DNA of 64,000 nt from Oscillospiraceae bacterium (GTDB lineage Bacteria; Bacillota; Clostridia; Oscillospirales; Acutalibacteraceae), in NCBI GenBank assembly GCA_015065765.1, contig SVPP01000001.1:186001-250000 (forward strand), given 5' to 3'. Under the pieces are notes generated by a model that was given only the letters and a program-made list of their open reading frames with translations, made no database searches and was not told the DNA's origin. The first letter of the stretch is position 1. Each line of letters begins with the position of its first letter. Position numbers and translations under genes: made by a program. Of this stretch, positions 1 to 8,074 are shown in pieces.

Positions 1-436
1 CGTCAATACCAAGAAAAGCCGCAGTAACAATGTCTTCGTTATAAACATATTTTTTGCCTTTATATTCAACAGTTTTACCGCTGTCATCATAAGATACGAC
101 GCTGTCTATTGTTTCAATAGTAGCTTCTTCTTTTTTCTTGTTGATATCGGACATACCCCTGCGATGCATAACAAGTACCGCACCTGCGCCAAGAATGACA
201 AGTAAAAACAGTGCTGCAACAATGATAATCAAAATTCTGAGGAAAAGAGGAATTTCCTTTCTTTCCTTCTTTTCAGAAGATTTCTTTTCAGTTTTTTCTT
301 TATCTGAAGAAGATGAATTATCATGAGAATGATGATGGTGGTGATGTTTGTGGTGTGAATGCGATGAGTACGCTTTCATAAATTCGTCAACAACTTCTTC
401 ACCTGACAAATCAAAATTATCATTTCGTTTTTTCAT
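1..436 (-). CDS. LCP-like (LytR-CpsA-Psr) membrane protein, N-terminal part, cut by window edge
   Basis: Only the first 145 codons are in the window. The N-terminus is cytoplasmic and carries ten histidines within about 15 residues (near residues 25-39), then a Ser/Lys/Glu-rich stretch, then one membrane helix at about residues 68-90. The exterior part begins with a segment ending in AAFLGID, which resembles the strand that opens an LCP catalytic domain. LCP proteins attach glycopolymers to peptidoglycan. The ATG at 436 overlaps the sortase stop by 17 bases, so the two are co-transcribed. The family call rests on architecture, a short motif and the sortase neighbour; the catalytic domain lies outside the window. 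Confidence 0.5.
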   Translation of the reverse strand, partial: MKKRNDNFDLSGEEVVDEFMKAYSSHSHHKHHHHHHSHDNSSSSDKEKTEKKSSEKKERKEIPLFLRILIIIVAALFLLVILGAGAVLVMHRRGMSDINKKKEEATIETIDSVVSYDDSGKTVEYKGKKYVYNEDIVTAAFLGID

Positions 437-1217
437 CGTCTACCATCACCCCACAAACAAGATATCTTGCTCTTCTGTCATTTATACACGTACTCAGAAC
501 AAGAACCTTTGAATATTCATTAAGTTTAATACCGCTTCTTACATTTTTTATAAAACTGTTCGGGTCAAGTACTGTGTTCTGAAACTCTTTAAGCTGAACA
601 GGATCATTAAAATCAAATGAGTTCATTATATGACGGTTATCGTATTTGAACGCAGATATTACTTTGTACTTAAAAATATGTTTTTCTGTATACACATAGA
701 AAAACTCATTTTCTTCAAAGAATTTTGCATCCTGAAATTTATGGAGATTCTGAAACATTGTACCATTATTCATGTTGTGTCCGTAAAGGACAGTAACAGG
801 ATCAAAAAAGTCAAGACTATTACAGGATTGTGAGTAAATCATTCCTGCAAAGAGGTACTTTTTATCAATTGATCTATTAAGGTAAAAATTATCATCAACC
901 CTGCTCTGAACAATAGGATAATTAATCTTTGTATTCGGAATCTCAATCCAGGCATAGACTTCATCGTTCTTTTCTTGAAGAGATGCAAAGTCAATGGGGT
1001 TTTCAGGAAGATTTTCTTCTTCATCTTTCTCACCCGCATTAACTGCATCGTCCACAAACTCCATAAGTCCTCCGTAAGACTGCTCAGCAGCATAGCCACC
1101 ATACCATTGAAAAGCAAGATAGCCGATTCCACCCAGCAGACAAAGAAGCAAAAACACAATAAGAACGATAATTGCTATTTTATTCGCTTTTTTTCTTTCC
1201 TTTTCTCTTGTGCTCAT
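420..1217 (-). CDS. srtB: Class B sortase
   Basis: A 265-residue transpeptidase that cuts exported proteins at a sorting motif and links them to the cell wall. An N-terminal membrane helix (about residues 13-36) anchors it with the catalytic domain outside. The triad is visible: His147 in YGHNM, Cys244 in LSTC and Arg251. The spacing and the loop between strands fit class B better than class A. It sits between an LCP-like gene (17-base overlap) and a gene for a PQTG-bearing surface protein, which is its likely substrate. A 12-bp inverted repeat precedes it. The substrate assignment is inference from proximity and motif. Confidence 0.93.
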   Translation of the reverse strand: MSTREKERKKANKIAIIVLIVFLLLCLLGGIGYLAFQWYGGYAAEQSYGGLMEFVDDAVNAGEKDEEENLPENPIDFASLQEKNDEVYAWIEIPNTKINYPIVQSRVDDNFYLNRSIDKKYLFAGMIYSQSCNSLDFFDPVTVLYGHNMNNGTMFQNLHKFQDAKFFEENEFFYVYTEKHIFKYKVISAFKYDNRHIMNSFDFNDPVQLKEFQNTVLDPNSFIKNVRSGIKLNEYSKVLVLSTCINDRRARYLVCGVMVDDEKTK

Positions 1218-1233
1218 AATACCCTCATATTAA

Positions 1234-1272
1234 CTGAAGGTCTTGGATTCAGAACGAAAACAAGACCTTCAG
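1234..1272 (-). terminator. 12-bp perfect inverted repeat between surface protein and sortase
   Basis: CTGAAGGTCTTG at one arm and its exact complement at the other are separated by 15 bases. The repeat lies between the stop of the PQTG surface protein and the sortase start on the minus strand. No long U-run follows, so it could be a weak terminator that lets only some transcripts continue into the sortase gene, or an RNA-stability element. Confidence 0.5.
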
Positions 1273-1288
1273 AAATTAAATATTCATA

Positions 1289-1831
1289 TTATTTTGTTTT
1301 CTCTGTACGCTTTTTGTAAACAACTACAACAGCCATAAGACCTACGATTGCAAAAGCAATTATAGCGATAGCCTGTGTGTCCATAACACCTGTCTGAGGA
1401 GCAACAGGACCATCGTCAGGTTTTGCTGTTTCCTGTTCACCTGTTGTTGCTTCTTCATCAATGGGCTTGAAATGTGCGTCACCTACGATGTCAGCACTGT
1501 CTTCAAGGTCACCATGTGTTTTGTTATTTGCATCAGGGACAATTTCCACTTTAATTTCAGGATCATAGATTGTACCTTCAACAATTTCAAACATACCGTC
1601 AAGTTCCCAGTGGTCAAAAACATAGCCTTCAGCCGCTGTTGCTGTAAGAACAACAATCTGGCCTGCTTTTCCAACTGTAGGAGCTGCAACTGCTGTACCT
1701 GTACCGATAACTGCAACATTAGCATCGATCGTATAATATTTATCAGGCGTGGGGCTTACTGCTGCAAAAGATGTCAAAGCACATGCAAAAACAAGTGTTA
1801 ATGCCAGTAAAACAGATAAAACTTTTTTCAT
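1289..1831 (-). CDS. Exported surface protein with PQTG sorting signal
   Basis: A 180-residue protein with a signal peptide (residues 1-23, cut near SFAA), a small beta-rich middle and a C-terminal sorting signal. The middle contains GYVFDHWELDG, typical of InlB B-repeat-like or 'bacterial repeat' domains found in surface proteins. The C-terminus has PQTG at residues 145-148, a membrane helix at about 153-171 and a basic tail KKRTEKTK, the classical order for sortase anchoring. PQTG resembles the NPQTN-type motif used by class B sortases. It is transcribed just upstream of the sortase gene from its own promoter at 1884-1912. Its ligand is unknown. Confidence 0.8.
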   Translation of the reverse strand: MKKVLSVLLALTLVFACALTSFAAVSPTPDKYYTIDANVAVIGTGTAVAAPTVGKAGQIVVLTATAAEGYVFDHWELDGMFEIVEGTIYDPEIKVEIVPDANNKTHGDLEDSADIVGDAHFKPIDEEATTGEQETAKPDDGPVAPQTGVMDTQAIAIIAFAIVGLMAVVVVYKKRTEKTK

Positions 1832-1883
1832 GATTTACACCTCAAATAAAATTATGTAAAATTAGTCATTATCAGACAAAATA

Positions 1884-1912
1884 ATTTTATCACAAACTTA
1901 TTTAAAAGTCAA
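1884..1912 (-). promoter_or_regulatory. Sigma-A promoter for surface protein/sortase/LCP operon
   Basis: On the minus strand: TTGACT, 17 bases, TAAAAT, with TG one base before the -10. It lies about 50 bases upstream of the surface-protein start. Confidence 0.75.
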
Positions 1913-1922
1913 GGATTATGAT

Positions 1923-2531
1923 TTATTTTGAAGGAGCATAGTCGATAACTTCAACTTTTTCCATTACAGGAGGATCAACGGGAGTTGTAAAATTCTGATC
2001 TGAAACAGAATAAACCCTTTCACACTCAGTGAGTGCATCAACAGTTTCCATTCCCTCAATAACTTTACCGAAGGCTGCATACTGTCCGTCAAGAGCAGCT
2101 TTCTGCTGAGCAGCGAGATCATAGCAGATAAAGAACTGACTGCTTGCTGAGTCAGGATCATTTGATCTTGCCATTGAAACTACGCCTCTTTCGTGTCCCA
2201 GTGTATTCTTAGTAAAACCATTTGACGAAAATTCACCTTTGATTTCTTTATCACTTCCGCCTGTGCCGTCACCCTTCGGGTCACCACCCTGTGCCATGAA
2301 TCCGGGGAAAATTCTGTGGAAAGTAAGACCGTCATAGAAGCCTGACTCTACAAGTTGAAGGAAGTTTTCAACTGTTTCAGGTGCATATTCTGGCATAAGC
2401 TCAATAATAAAGCTGTCACCTGTTTCCATTGTCACCTTGACAAATGAGTGTTCTGCACTGCTGGAGCCTGAACAACCGACAAGAGAGAAAAGCATAACCG
2501 CTGAAATCAAAATTGCAACAAATTTTTTCAT
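1923..2531 (-). CDS. Lipoprotein cyclophilin-type peptidyl-prolyl isomerase
   Basis: A 202-residue protein that should catalyse cis-trans isomerisation of prolyl bonds in exported proteins. It begins with a lipoprotein signal, lipobox LVGC with Cys20, so it is probably tethered outside the membrane. The cyclophilin core follows: TFHRIFPGFMAQGGD, then the GSDKEIKGEF and SQFFIC segments that line the active site. The gene starts 4 bases after the alpha-galactosidase stop with an AGGAG site, so both share the promoter at 4243-4271. No functional link to the glycosidase is evident. Confidence 0.93.
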   Translation of the reverse strand: MKKFVAILISAVMLFSLVGCSGSSSAEHSFVKVTMETGDSFIIELMPEYAPETVENFLQLVESGFYDGLTFHRIFPGFMAQGGDPKGDGTGGSDKEIKGEFSSNGFTKNTLGHERGVVSMARSNDPDSASSQFFICYDLAAQQKAALDGQYAAFGKVIEGMETVDALTECERVYSVSDQNFTTPVDPPVMEKVEVIDYAPSK

Positions 2532-2535
2532 AATC

Positions 2536-4212
2536 TTATACTCCTAAAATTTCTCTGATATTGCTTACACCTGTAAGCAGATTGAATTTAAGTGTTCTTG
2601 CACCGTTTCCGCTATCAAATACAACTTCAATGTCATCACCAAGATTAACTCTCTCTGCAGAGATAATCTTTGCATCATTCTCTTTAAAGAACATTTTAAG
2701 AAGTTCAATTTCCTTATCAGAATAATCGCCTGCATTGTCAGAAACAAAGAGAACGTTACCCATAAGGTTATTGATGAAAGCAAGAAGAAGCTTCTGTTCG
2801 AAATTGAACTTAAGGTTATTGCTGCGAAGGAAGAATACATCAGGGTCATTACAGAAAACTCTGCCGTCAAGATGTCTTCTGAAAATTGTGTTGTTGATCG
2901 CATTCTGTGCTGAGGGAAGCTCATTATTGAGATTGAGAACATTTTCAATCTTTGGTCTGTATGAAAGGCTTACGTCACAGCTGATTCTGCAAGCATCAAC
3001 AACGCCGAATGAGGGAAGAAGTGGTACACCGCAGCCGAGGAAAAGCTTGTCACCAACGCATTCGCGAAGGAAGTCCATAGCCTCGCACATAATCTGTCCT
3101 CTTGTTTTGCCGTTTCTGGGGAATACACACTGACTGTAGAGGAAGTCAAGCTTAACCATGTCATAGCCCCAATCGTTAAGAACAACGTCAAAGTAGTTCT
3201 TGATATAGGCTCTTGCTTCTTCATTATAAATATCGAGTGTGTAAGAACCGCCCCATGCAAAAGTACCGAGATGACGTTTGTCAGTACCGGGAACTCTGAG
3301 GAACCAGTCGGGATGTTCTTTTGCAACTACTGAATCTGTTTCACAGCTGAAAGGTGCAATCCAGATACCTGCAAGATAGCCTTTTTCGTGAATTTTATCA
3401 GCAATATATTTCATTCCCTTGGGGAATTTCTTGTTTGGAAGAAGCCAGTCACCTACTTTAGGCTCATAGCCGTCGTCAACCTGATAAATCGAAACGCTGT
3501 CTTTCGCTCTGTCAAGACCTTCAAGGTCACGGATGATAATATTTTCATCAATTTTCTGGAAATAGTTGTACCATGAGGTATAACCAGCAAGATGCTTGAT
3601 TCTGGGCTCAGGCACCTTCATAGCTTCAAAGTATTTATCAAACACTTCGTCATATCCGCCCTTGAAGCAGACAACATCAAGAAGCTGATATTCACTGTCA
3701 ATTACAAGGCCTTCAACGTCCTTGACGATTGAAAAATCAGATGTGTTCATATCATATCTGAAAAGAGTGTAGCCGTTTCTTTCAGTAAGAGAACCTAAGA
3801 ATTCAAGGTCTTCACCATTTCTGATGTATGTATAACCATTACTGTGGAAATAACCTTTCTGTTTCTTGTAGCCTGAGAATTTATAGTCACCGCTTATTTC
3901 AACAGCATTTTTTGACCAACTGCTGATGTTAGCAATAGGGTTTGTGTTTTTAAGAACATTATCTTTCTGAACTTCCCATGAAGTTGACCATGACTGATAA
4001 CCGTTTGAGAAGAATACATCGCCCTTCTTATAAGGTCTTTTGGTATCGAGCTTGAATTCAACAAGCTCAATTTCCTTTACAGGAATTACCTTAGCGATAA
4101 TTTTTTCATCATCAGCTGAAAATTCGATTTTACAGCCTTTGTTTTCTGTCTCATAGCTTGTATAGACCTTACCGTCCATTCTGTACTTGATAAAAGATGA
4201 AAACTTGTACAT
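2536..4212 (-). CDS. GH36-family alpha-galactosidase-like glycoside hydrolase
   Basis: A 558-residue cytoplasmic enzyme (no signal peptide) with GH36 organisation: an N-terminal beta-sandwich (about 1-200), a TIM barrel and a short C-terminal beta domain. The barrel shows YQVDDGYE, GIWIAPF, the nucleophile segment VKLDFLY (Asp356) and an acid/base segment RISCD (Asp413). It would remove terminal alpha-galactose from oligosaccharides such as raffinose or galactomannan fragments. At 558 residues it is shorter than the large, roughly 720-residue GH36 enzymes, so the precise specificity is uncertain. No transporter is adjacent. Confidence 0.85.
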   Translation of the reverse strand: MYKFSSFIKYRMDGKVYTSYETENKGCKIEFSADDEKIIAKVIPVKEIELVEFKLDTKRPYKKGDVFFSNGYQSWSTSWEVQKDNVLKNTNPIANISSWSKNAVEISGDYKFSGYKKQKGYFHSNGYTYIRNGEDLEFLGSLTERNGYTLFRYDMNTSDFSIVKDVEGLVIDSEYQLLDVVCFKGGYDEVFDKYFEAMKVPEPRIKHLAGYTSWYNYFQKIDENIIIRDLEGLDRAKDSVSIYQVDDGYEPKVGDWLLPNKKFPKGMKYIADKIHEKGYLAGIWIAPFSCETDSVVAKEHPDWFLRVPGTDKRHLGTFAWGGSYTLDIYNEEARAYIKNYFDVVLNDWGYDMVKLDFLYSQCVFPRNGKTRGQIMCEAMDFLRECVGDKLFLGCGVPLLPSFGVVDACRISCDVSLSYRPKIENVLNLNNELPSAQNAINNTIFRRHLDGRVFCNDPDVFFLRSNNLKFNFEQKLLLAFINNLMGNVLFVSDNAGDYSDKEIELLKMFFKENDAKIISAERVNLGDDIEVVFDSGNGARTLKFNLLTGVSNIREILGV

Positions 4213-4242
4213 TTTTTCAACTCCTAAACTTATATTTATTTA

Positions 4243-4271
4243 ATTTTAACATAAAAAAACAAACTTATCAA
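4243..4271 (-). promoter_or_regulatory. Sigma-A promoter for GH36/cyclophilin operon
   Basis: On the minus strand: TTGATA, 17 bases, TAAAAT. It is 31 bases upstream of the GH36 start and divergent from the DUF1846 promoter. Confidence 0.75.
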
Positions 4272-4320
4272 CTGTATAACAAGGAAATATTTTAAAATAT
4301 CAATGAAAATTAAAATACCC

Positions 4321-4349
4321 TTGAAAATTTTCATGTTATATAGTATAAT
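4321..4349 (+). promoter_or_regulatory. Sigma-A promoter for the DUF1846 gene
   Basis: TTGAAA, 17 bases, TATAAT. Transcription would start near 4356. This rules out the in-frame upstream ATG at 4303 and supports the ATG at 4396. Confidence 0.8.
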
Positions 4350-4395
4350 AATTCAGTTAGAAAGACACAGTTATTTTGTGAAAGAAGATGTAAAG

Positions 4396-5874
4396 ATGAA
4401 AAAAATCGGTTTTGATAACGAAAAATACCTTGCCTTCCAATCTGAAAACATCAAAAAGAGAATCAGTGACTTCGGCGGCAAGCTCTACCTTGAATTCGGC
4501 GGTAAACTCTTTGACGATTACCATGCAAGCCGTGTTCTTCCCGGGTTTGAGCCTGACAGTAAAATCAGAATGCTCCAGACTCTTAAGGATGAAGTGGAAA
4601 TCGTTGTTGTTATCAACGCAAATGACATCGAAAAGAAAAAAACACGCGGTGACCTTGGCATCACTTACGACGAAGATGTTCTTCGACTTATCAGCATTTT
4701 TGAAGACCTTGAACTCTTTGTGGGAAGTGTTGTTGTAACATGTTACACAGGTCAGCCTGCAGCGAAAGCTTATCTTAACCGTCTGACACATCTGGGCATA
4801 AAAAACTACAAGCACTATCCCATTGACGGATATCCCTCAGACATCAATAAGATTGTAAGCGATGAAGGCTATGGTGCTAACGAATACATCGAAACAGAAC
4901 GTTCACTTGTTGTTATTACTGCTCCCGGTCCCGGAAGTGGAAAAATGGCTACTTGTCTTTCACAGATTTATCACGATAACAAAAGAAACATCAAATCAGG
5001 TTATGCAAAATATGAGACTTTCCCCATTTGGAATTTACCGCTCAGACATCCCGTGAACTTAGCTTACGAAGCGGCAACTGCCGATCTTAACGATGTGAAT
5101 ATGATAGACCCGTTCCATCTTGAGGCATACGAAAGAACTGCAGTAAACTATAACCGTGACGTTGAAATCTTCCCTGTTCTCAATGAAATGTTCACAAGAA
5201 TTCAGGGCACATCTCCTTACAAATCACCTACTGATATGGGTGTTAACATGGCTGGCTTCTGTATTATTGACGATTCTGTTGTACGCAAAGCATGTCATAT
5301 GGAAATTCTCAGAAGATATTATAACGCACAAAGCGATTTCATCAAAGGCAAAGGCACAGCAGAAACCGTCAAAAAGATTGAGCTTATCATGAACAGAGAA
5401 GGCATTACTGCAGATATGTGTCCTGCAATTGAAGCTTCAATAAAAAAAGCTGAAACAACAGGTGCTCCCGCTGGCGGTATGGTGTTATCTGACGGAAAAG
5501 TTATTACCGGTAAAACTTCAAGCCTTTTAGGTGCTTCCTCCGCACTTCTTCTGAACTCTCTGAAAGAACTTGCAGGAATTGATGAAAACATAAACATCAT
5601 CAGTCCCGAGGTTATTGAACCTATCTGTACTCTGAAAACAACCAACCTTCACCACAGAAATCCGAGACTTCACTCAGACGAAGTTCTTATTGCACTGTGC
5701 ATGAGTGCTGTTACAAACCCTGATGCACAGAAGGCTATTGATCAGCTTGAAAATCTCAAAGGCTGCGACGCTCATTTCTCTGTTGTCATTTCAGATGTTG
5801 ACGAAAAACTTTACAGACGCCTTGGAATTAATGTGACTTGTGAGCCGAAATATGAAATAAAAACAGCAAAATAA
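4396..5874 (+). CDS. DUF1846 domain protein
   Basis: A 492-residue cytoplasmic protein matching the DUF1846 family throughout, including the start MKKIGFDNEKYL, a central VVITAPGPGSGKMATC phosphate-loop-like segment and a conserved RLH(S/P)DE-type region near the C-terminus. Family members are known structurally, but the biochemical role is not established. The GPGSGK segment suggests nucleotide or phosphate binding, which is inference. The ATG at 4396 is preferred because the promoter at 4321-4349 lies downstream of the longer alternative start. It stands alone, between a divergent glycosidase operon and a tRNA gene. Confidence 0.88.
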   Translation: MKKIGFDNEKYLAFQSENIKKRISDFGGKLYLEFGGKLFDDYHASRVLPGFEPDSKIRMLQTLKDEVEIVVVINANDIEKKKTRGDLGITYDEDVLRLISIFEDLELFVGSVVVTCYTGQPAAKAYLNRLTHLGIKNYKHYPIDGYPSDINKIVSDEGYGANEYIETERSLVVITAPGPGSGKMATCLSQIYHDNKRNIKSGYAKYETFPIWNLPLRHPVNLAYEAATADLNDVNMIDPFHLEAYERTAVNYNRDVEIFPVLNEMFTRIQGTSPYKSPTDMGVNMAGFCIIDDSVVRKACHMEILRRYYNAQSDFIKGKGTAETVKKIELIMNREGITADMCPAIEASIKKAETTGAPAGGMVLSDGKVITGKTSSLLGASSALLLNSLKELAGIDENINIISPEVIEPICTLKTTNLHHRNPRLHSDEVLIALCMSAVTNPDAQKAIDQLENLKGCDAHFSVVISDVDEKLYRRLGINVTCEPKYEIKTAK

Positions 5875-5888
5875 ATTTTTTAAAACAC

Positions 5889-5917
5889 TTGCTTTTTAGT
5901 GACATATATAGTATAAT
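5889..5917 (+). promoter_or_regulatory. Promoter for tRNA-Val
   Basis: TTGCTT, 17 bases, TATAAT, located 18 bases before the mature tRNA 5' end. Confidence 0.8.
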
Positions 5918-5935
5918 TTTTGAGCAAAGTGCTTT

Positions 5936-6011
5936 GGACATTTAGCTCAGCTGGTAGAGCATTCGCTTGACGTGCGAAGGGTCAGCGGTTCGAGTCCGTT
6001 AATGTCCACCA
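5936..6011 (+). tRNA. tRNA-Val, anticodon GAC
   Basis: A full 76-base cloverleaf. The acceptor GGACATT pairs with AATGTCC, the D-loop segment AGCTCAGCTGGTAGAGC is standard, the anticodon stem TTCGC/GCGAA encloses a loop with GAC, and the T-loop is GGTTCGAGTCC. The discriminator A and an encoded CCA end at 6011. It has its own promoter and terminator, so it is a single-gene unit. Confidence 0.97.
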
Positions 6012-6016
6012 AATTA

Positions 6017-6048
6017 ATCCGCAATCATTTTTTGATTGCGGATTTTTT
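6017..6048 (+). terminator. Terminator after tRNA-Val
   Basis: Stem ATCCGCAATCA with its perfect complement around a 5-base T loop, followed by a run of six T. Confidence 0.9.
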
Positions 6049-6071
6049 AGAATGAAAGGATGTTTTAGCAA

Positions 6072-8024
6072 ATGAAAAATTTATCCACTCGCTATCCTGC
6101 TGTTCCTCTTATAACATGCGATCCTTATTTCAGTGTGTGGTCAATGTCAGACGAATTGAACGATGATTTCCCTCGCCACTGGACAAACATGCAGAATCCC
6201 CTTACAGGTATCGTAACAATTGACGGAAAAGAAAAAATCTTCATGGGCAAAAAGAGACATAATCCTTTTTACCATAAATTCTTCGGCACACCCGAAAAAA
6301 TCAATCAGACAAGACTCAATGTTACTCCTCTCAGAACTGTTTATGTGTTCAGTGATGAAAAAATTGAGCTCGAAATTATATTTACAACTCCCCTGCTGCC
6401 TGATGATTTGAAACTTCTTTCAAGACCTGTTTCATATATGTCTTATAAAATAAAATCTCTTGATGGAAACAAGCATGATGTTTCCGTTTACGTTGACGTA
6501 TCAGCAATGCTCTGCACTGACACTCCCGATGAAAAAGTTTTCTTCGGCAAATCTGATAATTACGTGTATATATCAAGCGGCAGAGAAAACATGCTCAAAG
6601 AAAGCGGAGATGACAAGAGAATAAACTGGGGCAAAGTATGCCTTGCAGCACCAAACGGTAAACTTGGTTTTACCGATGACAACTGCAAATGTTCAGAAAC
6701 TGATGATTACAGAGAAATGCGTGTAATGGACAGTTTCCCTGCTATATTCGCAAGAGATGACTACAAAGAGATTGATTCTGCATCCGGTTTCTTCTGCTTC
6801 GGTTATGACGATATCCTCTCACTTGAATACTTTGGCAGAAGAGTCAGAGGATATTGGAGAAAAGACAGAGAAGATTTTGATGATGTACTTGAGCTCGCTA
6901 TTAAAGATTATGATGAAATCATGAAAAAGGTTGATGAATTCGACAGCAAAATGATTTCTGACGCTGAAAAAATAAGTCCTGAATATGCTAATGTAATTAC
7001 TATCGCATACCGTCAGGCAGTTGCAGCACATAAACTTGCATGGGATGGCGAAACAGGTTTGTTTGTGTCAAAGGAATGCTATTCAAACGGCTGCGCAGCG
7101 ACAGTAGACGTTACATATCCTTCAATTCCCCTTTTCCTTATTTACAATCCCGACCTTGTGGAATATATGCTCAATCCTATATTCAAGTTTGCATATTCTG
7201 AAAAATGGCCTTACGAATTTGCACCGCATGATGCCGGTCAGTATCCTCTTGTAAACGGTCAGGTATACGGAGATCAGGGCATTACAGGCGGCCATCTCAG
7301 ACTTGAAAGTCAGATGCCTGTTGAGGAGTGTGGAAACATGCTTCTCTGCGTTGCAGCTCTCTGTAAGAAAAAAGGCAACACTGAATATGCAGAAAAGCAC
7401 TTTGATATTCTCAGTCAGTGGGCTGAATATCTTGTAAAATACGGCTACAATCCTGAAAATCAGCTTTGTACAGATGACTTTGCAGGACACCTTGCTCACA
7501 ACTGCAACCTTTCAGTTAAAGCAATTATGGGTATGGCTGCATGGGGTATGTTGCTTAAAATGATGGGCAAGGATGATAAATACACAGAAATCGCTAAAAA
7601 ATATGCCGCACAGTGGAAAGTCGACGCAAAAGAAAATGACCACTACAGACTTGCTTTTGATAAGGAAGATTCATGGAGCATCAAATACAACCTTGTATGG
7701 GATAAACTCTTCGGTCTCGGCTTTTTCGATGACGACATTTTCGAAACAGAAGTAAACTATTATAAAACTAAAGTTAATGAATACGGTTTACCTCTTGATT
7801 GCAGAAGCCTTTATACAAAGAGTGACTGGCAGATGTGGTCAACTGTGCTGACAAATGATAAGGAATACACAGACATGATTGTATCAGCAATGCTTAAAAT
7901 GCTTGAGGAAACATCTGACAGAGTTCCTTTCACTGATTGGTACTACACACATGATGCAAAACAGGTTGGTTTCCAGAACAGAACTGTTCAGGGCGGTTTA
8001 TTTATCAACATGCTCAGCTTCTGA
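6072..8024 (+). CDS. Glutaminase-A-like protein (DUF4964/DUF5127/DUF4965/DUF1793 type)
   Basis: A 650-residue protein with the domain series seen in fungal GtaA-type glutaminases and their bacterial relatives. The N-terminal YPAVPLITCDPYFSVW is the DUF4964 signature, a beta-rich DUF5127-like region follows, and the C-terminal half is an alpha-barrel (KLAWDG, EFAPHDAGQYPL and WTYDxxxE-like segments near 540-580). Fungal members are secreted, but this one has no signal peptide and appears cytoplasmic. Glutaminase activity is known only for a few members, and the fold resembles glycosidase barrels, so the substrate is open. It follows tRNA-Val and is closed by a strong terminator. Confidence 0.75.
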   Translation: MKNLSTRYPAVPLITCDPYFSVWSMSDELNDDFPRHWTNMQNPLTGIVTIDGKEKIFMGKKRHNPFYHKFFGTPEKINQTRLNVTPLRTVYVFSDEKIELEIIFTTPLLPDDLKLLSRPVSYMSYKIKSLDGNKHDVSVYVDVSAMLCTDTPDEKVFFGKSDNYVYISSGRENMLKESGDDKRINWGKVCLAAPNGKLGFTDDNCKCSETDDYREMRVMDSFPAIFARDDYKEIDSASGFFCFGYDDILSLEYFGRRVRGYWRKDREDFDDVLELAIKDYDEIMKKVDEFDSKMISDAEKISPEYANVITIAYRQAVAAHKLAWDGETGLFVSKECYSNGCAATVDVTYPSIPLFLIYNPDLVEYMLNPIFKFAYSEKWPYEFAPHDAGQYPLVNGQVYGDQGITGGHLRLESQMPVEECGNMLLCVAALCKKKGNTEYAEKHFDILSQWAEYLVKYGYNPENQLCTDDFAGHLAHNCNLSVKAIMGMAAWGMLLKMMGKDDKYTEIAKKYAAQWKVDAKENDHYRLAFDKEDSWSIKYNLVWDKLFGLGFFDDDIFETEVNYYKTKVNEYGLPLDCRSLYTKSDWQMWSTVLTNDKEYTDMIVSAMLKMLEETSDRVPFTDWYYTHDAKQVGFQNRTVQGGLFINMLSF

Positions 8025-8038
8025 AAATAAAAGAACTT

Positions 8039-8072
8039 CTCCACTTACACCTTAATGTAAGTGGAGATTTTT
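8039..8072 (+). terminator. Terminator after glutaminase-A-like gene
   Basis: CTCCACTTACA pairs with TGTAAGTGGAG around a 6-base loop, followed by ATTTTTA. It sits between convergent genes, but its opposite strand lacks a clean U-run, so it is probably mainly one-directional. Confidence 0.85.
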
Positions 8073-8074
8073 AT

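Noticed and set aside
839-1159. Overlapping open frame within the sortase gene
   Set aside because: It is a shadow frame inside the sortase coding sequence with no ribosome site or recognisable product.
4303-4395. Upstream in-frame start of the DUF1846 gene
   Set aside because: It lies upstream of a clear promoter at 4321-4349, and the family begins at the ATG at 4396.
5936-6011. tRNA-Val as an attachment site of a mobile element
   Set aside because: No integrase gene and no repeated tRNA 3' end were seen nearby.
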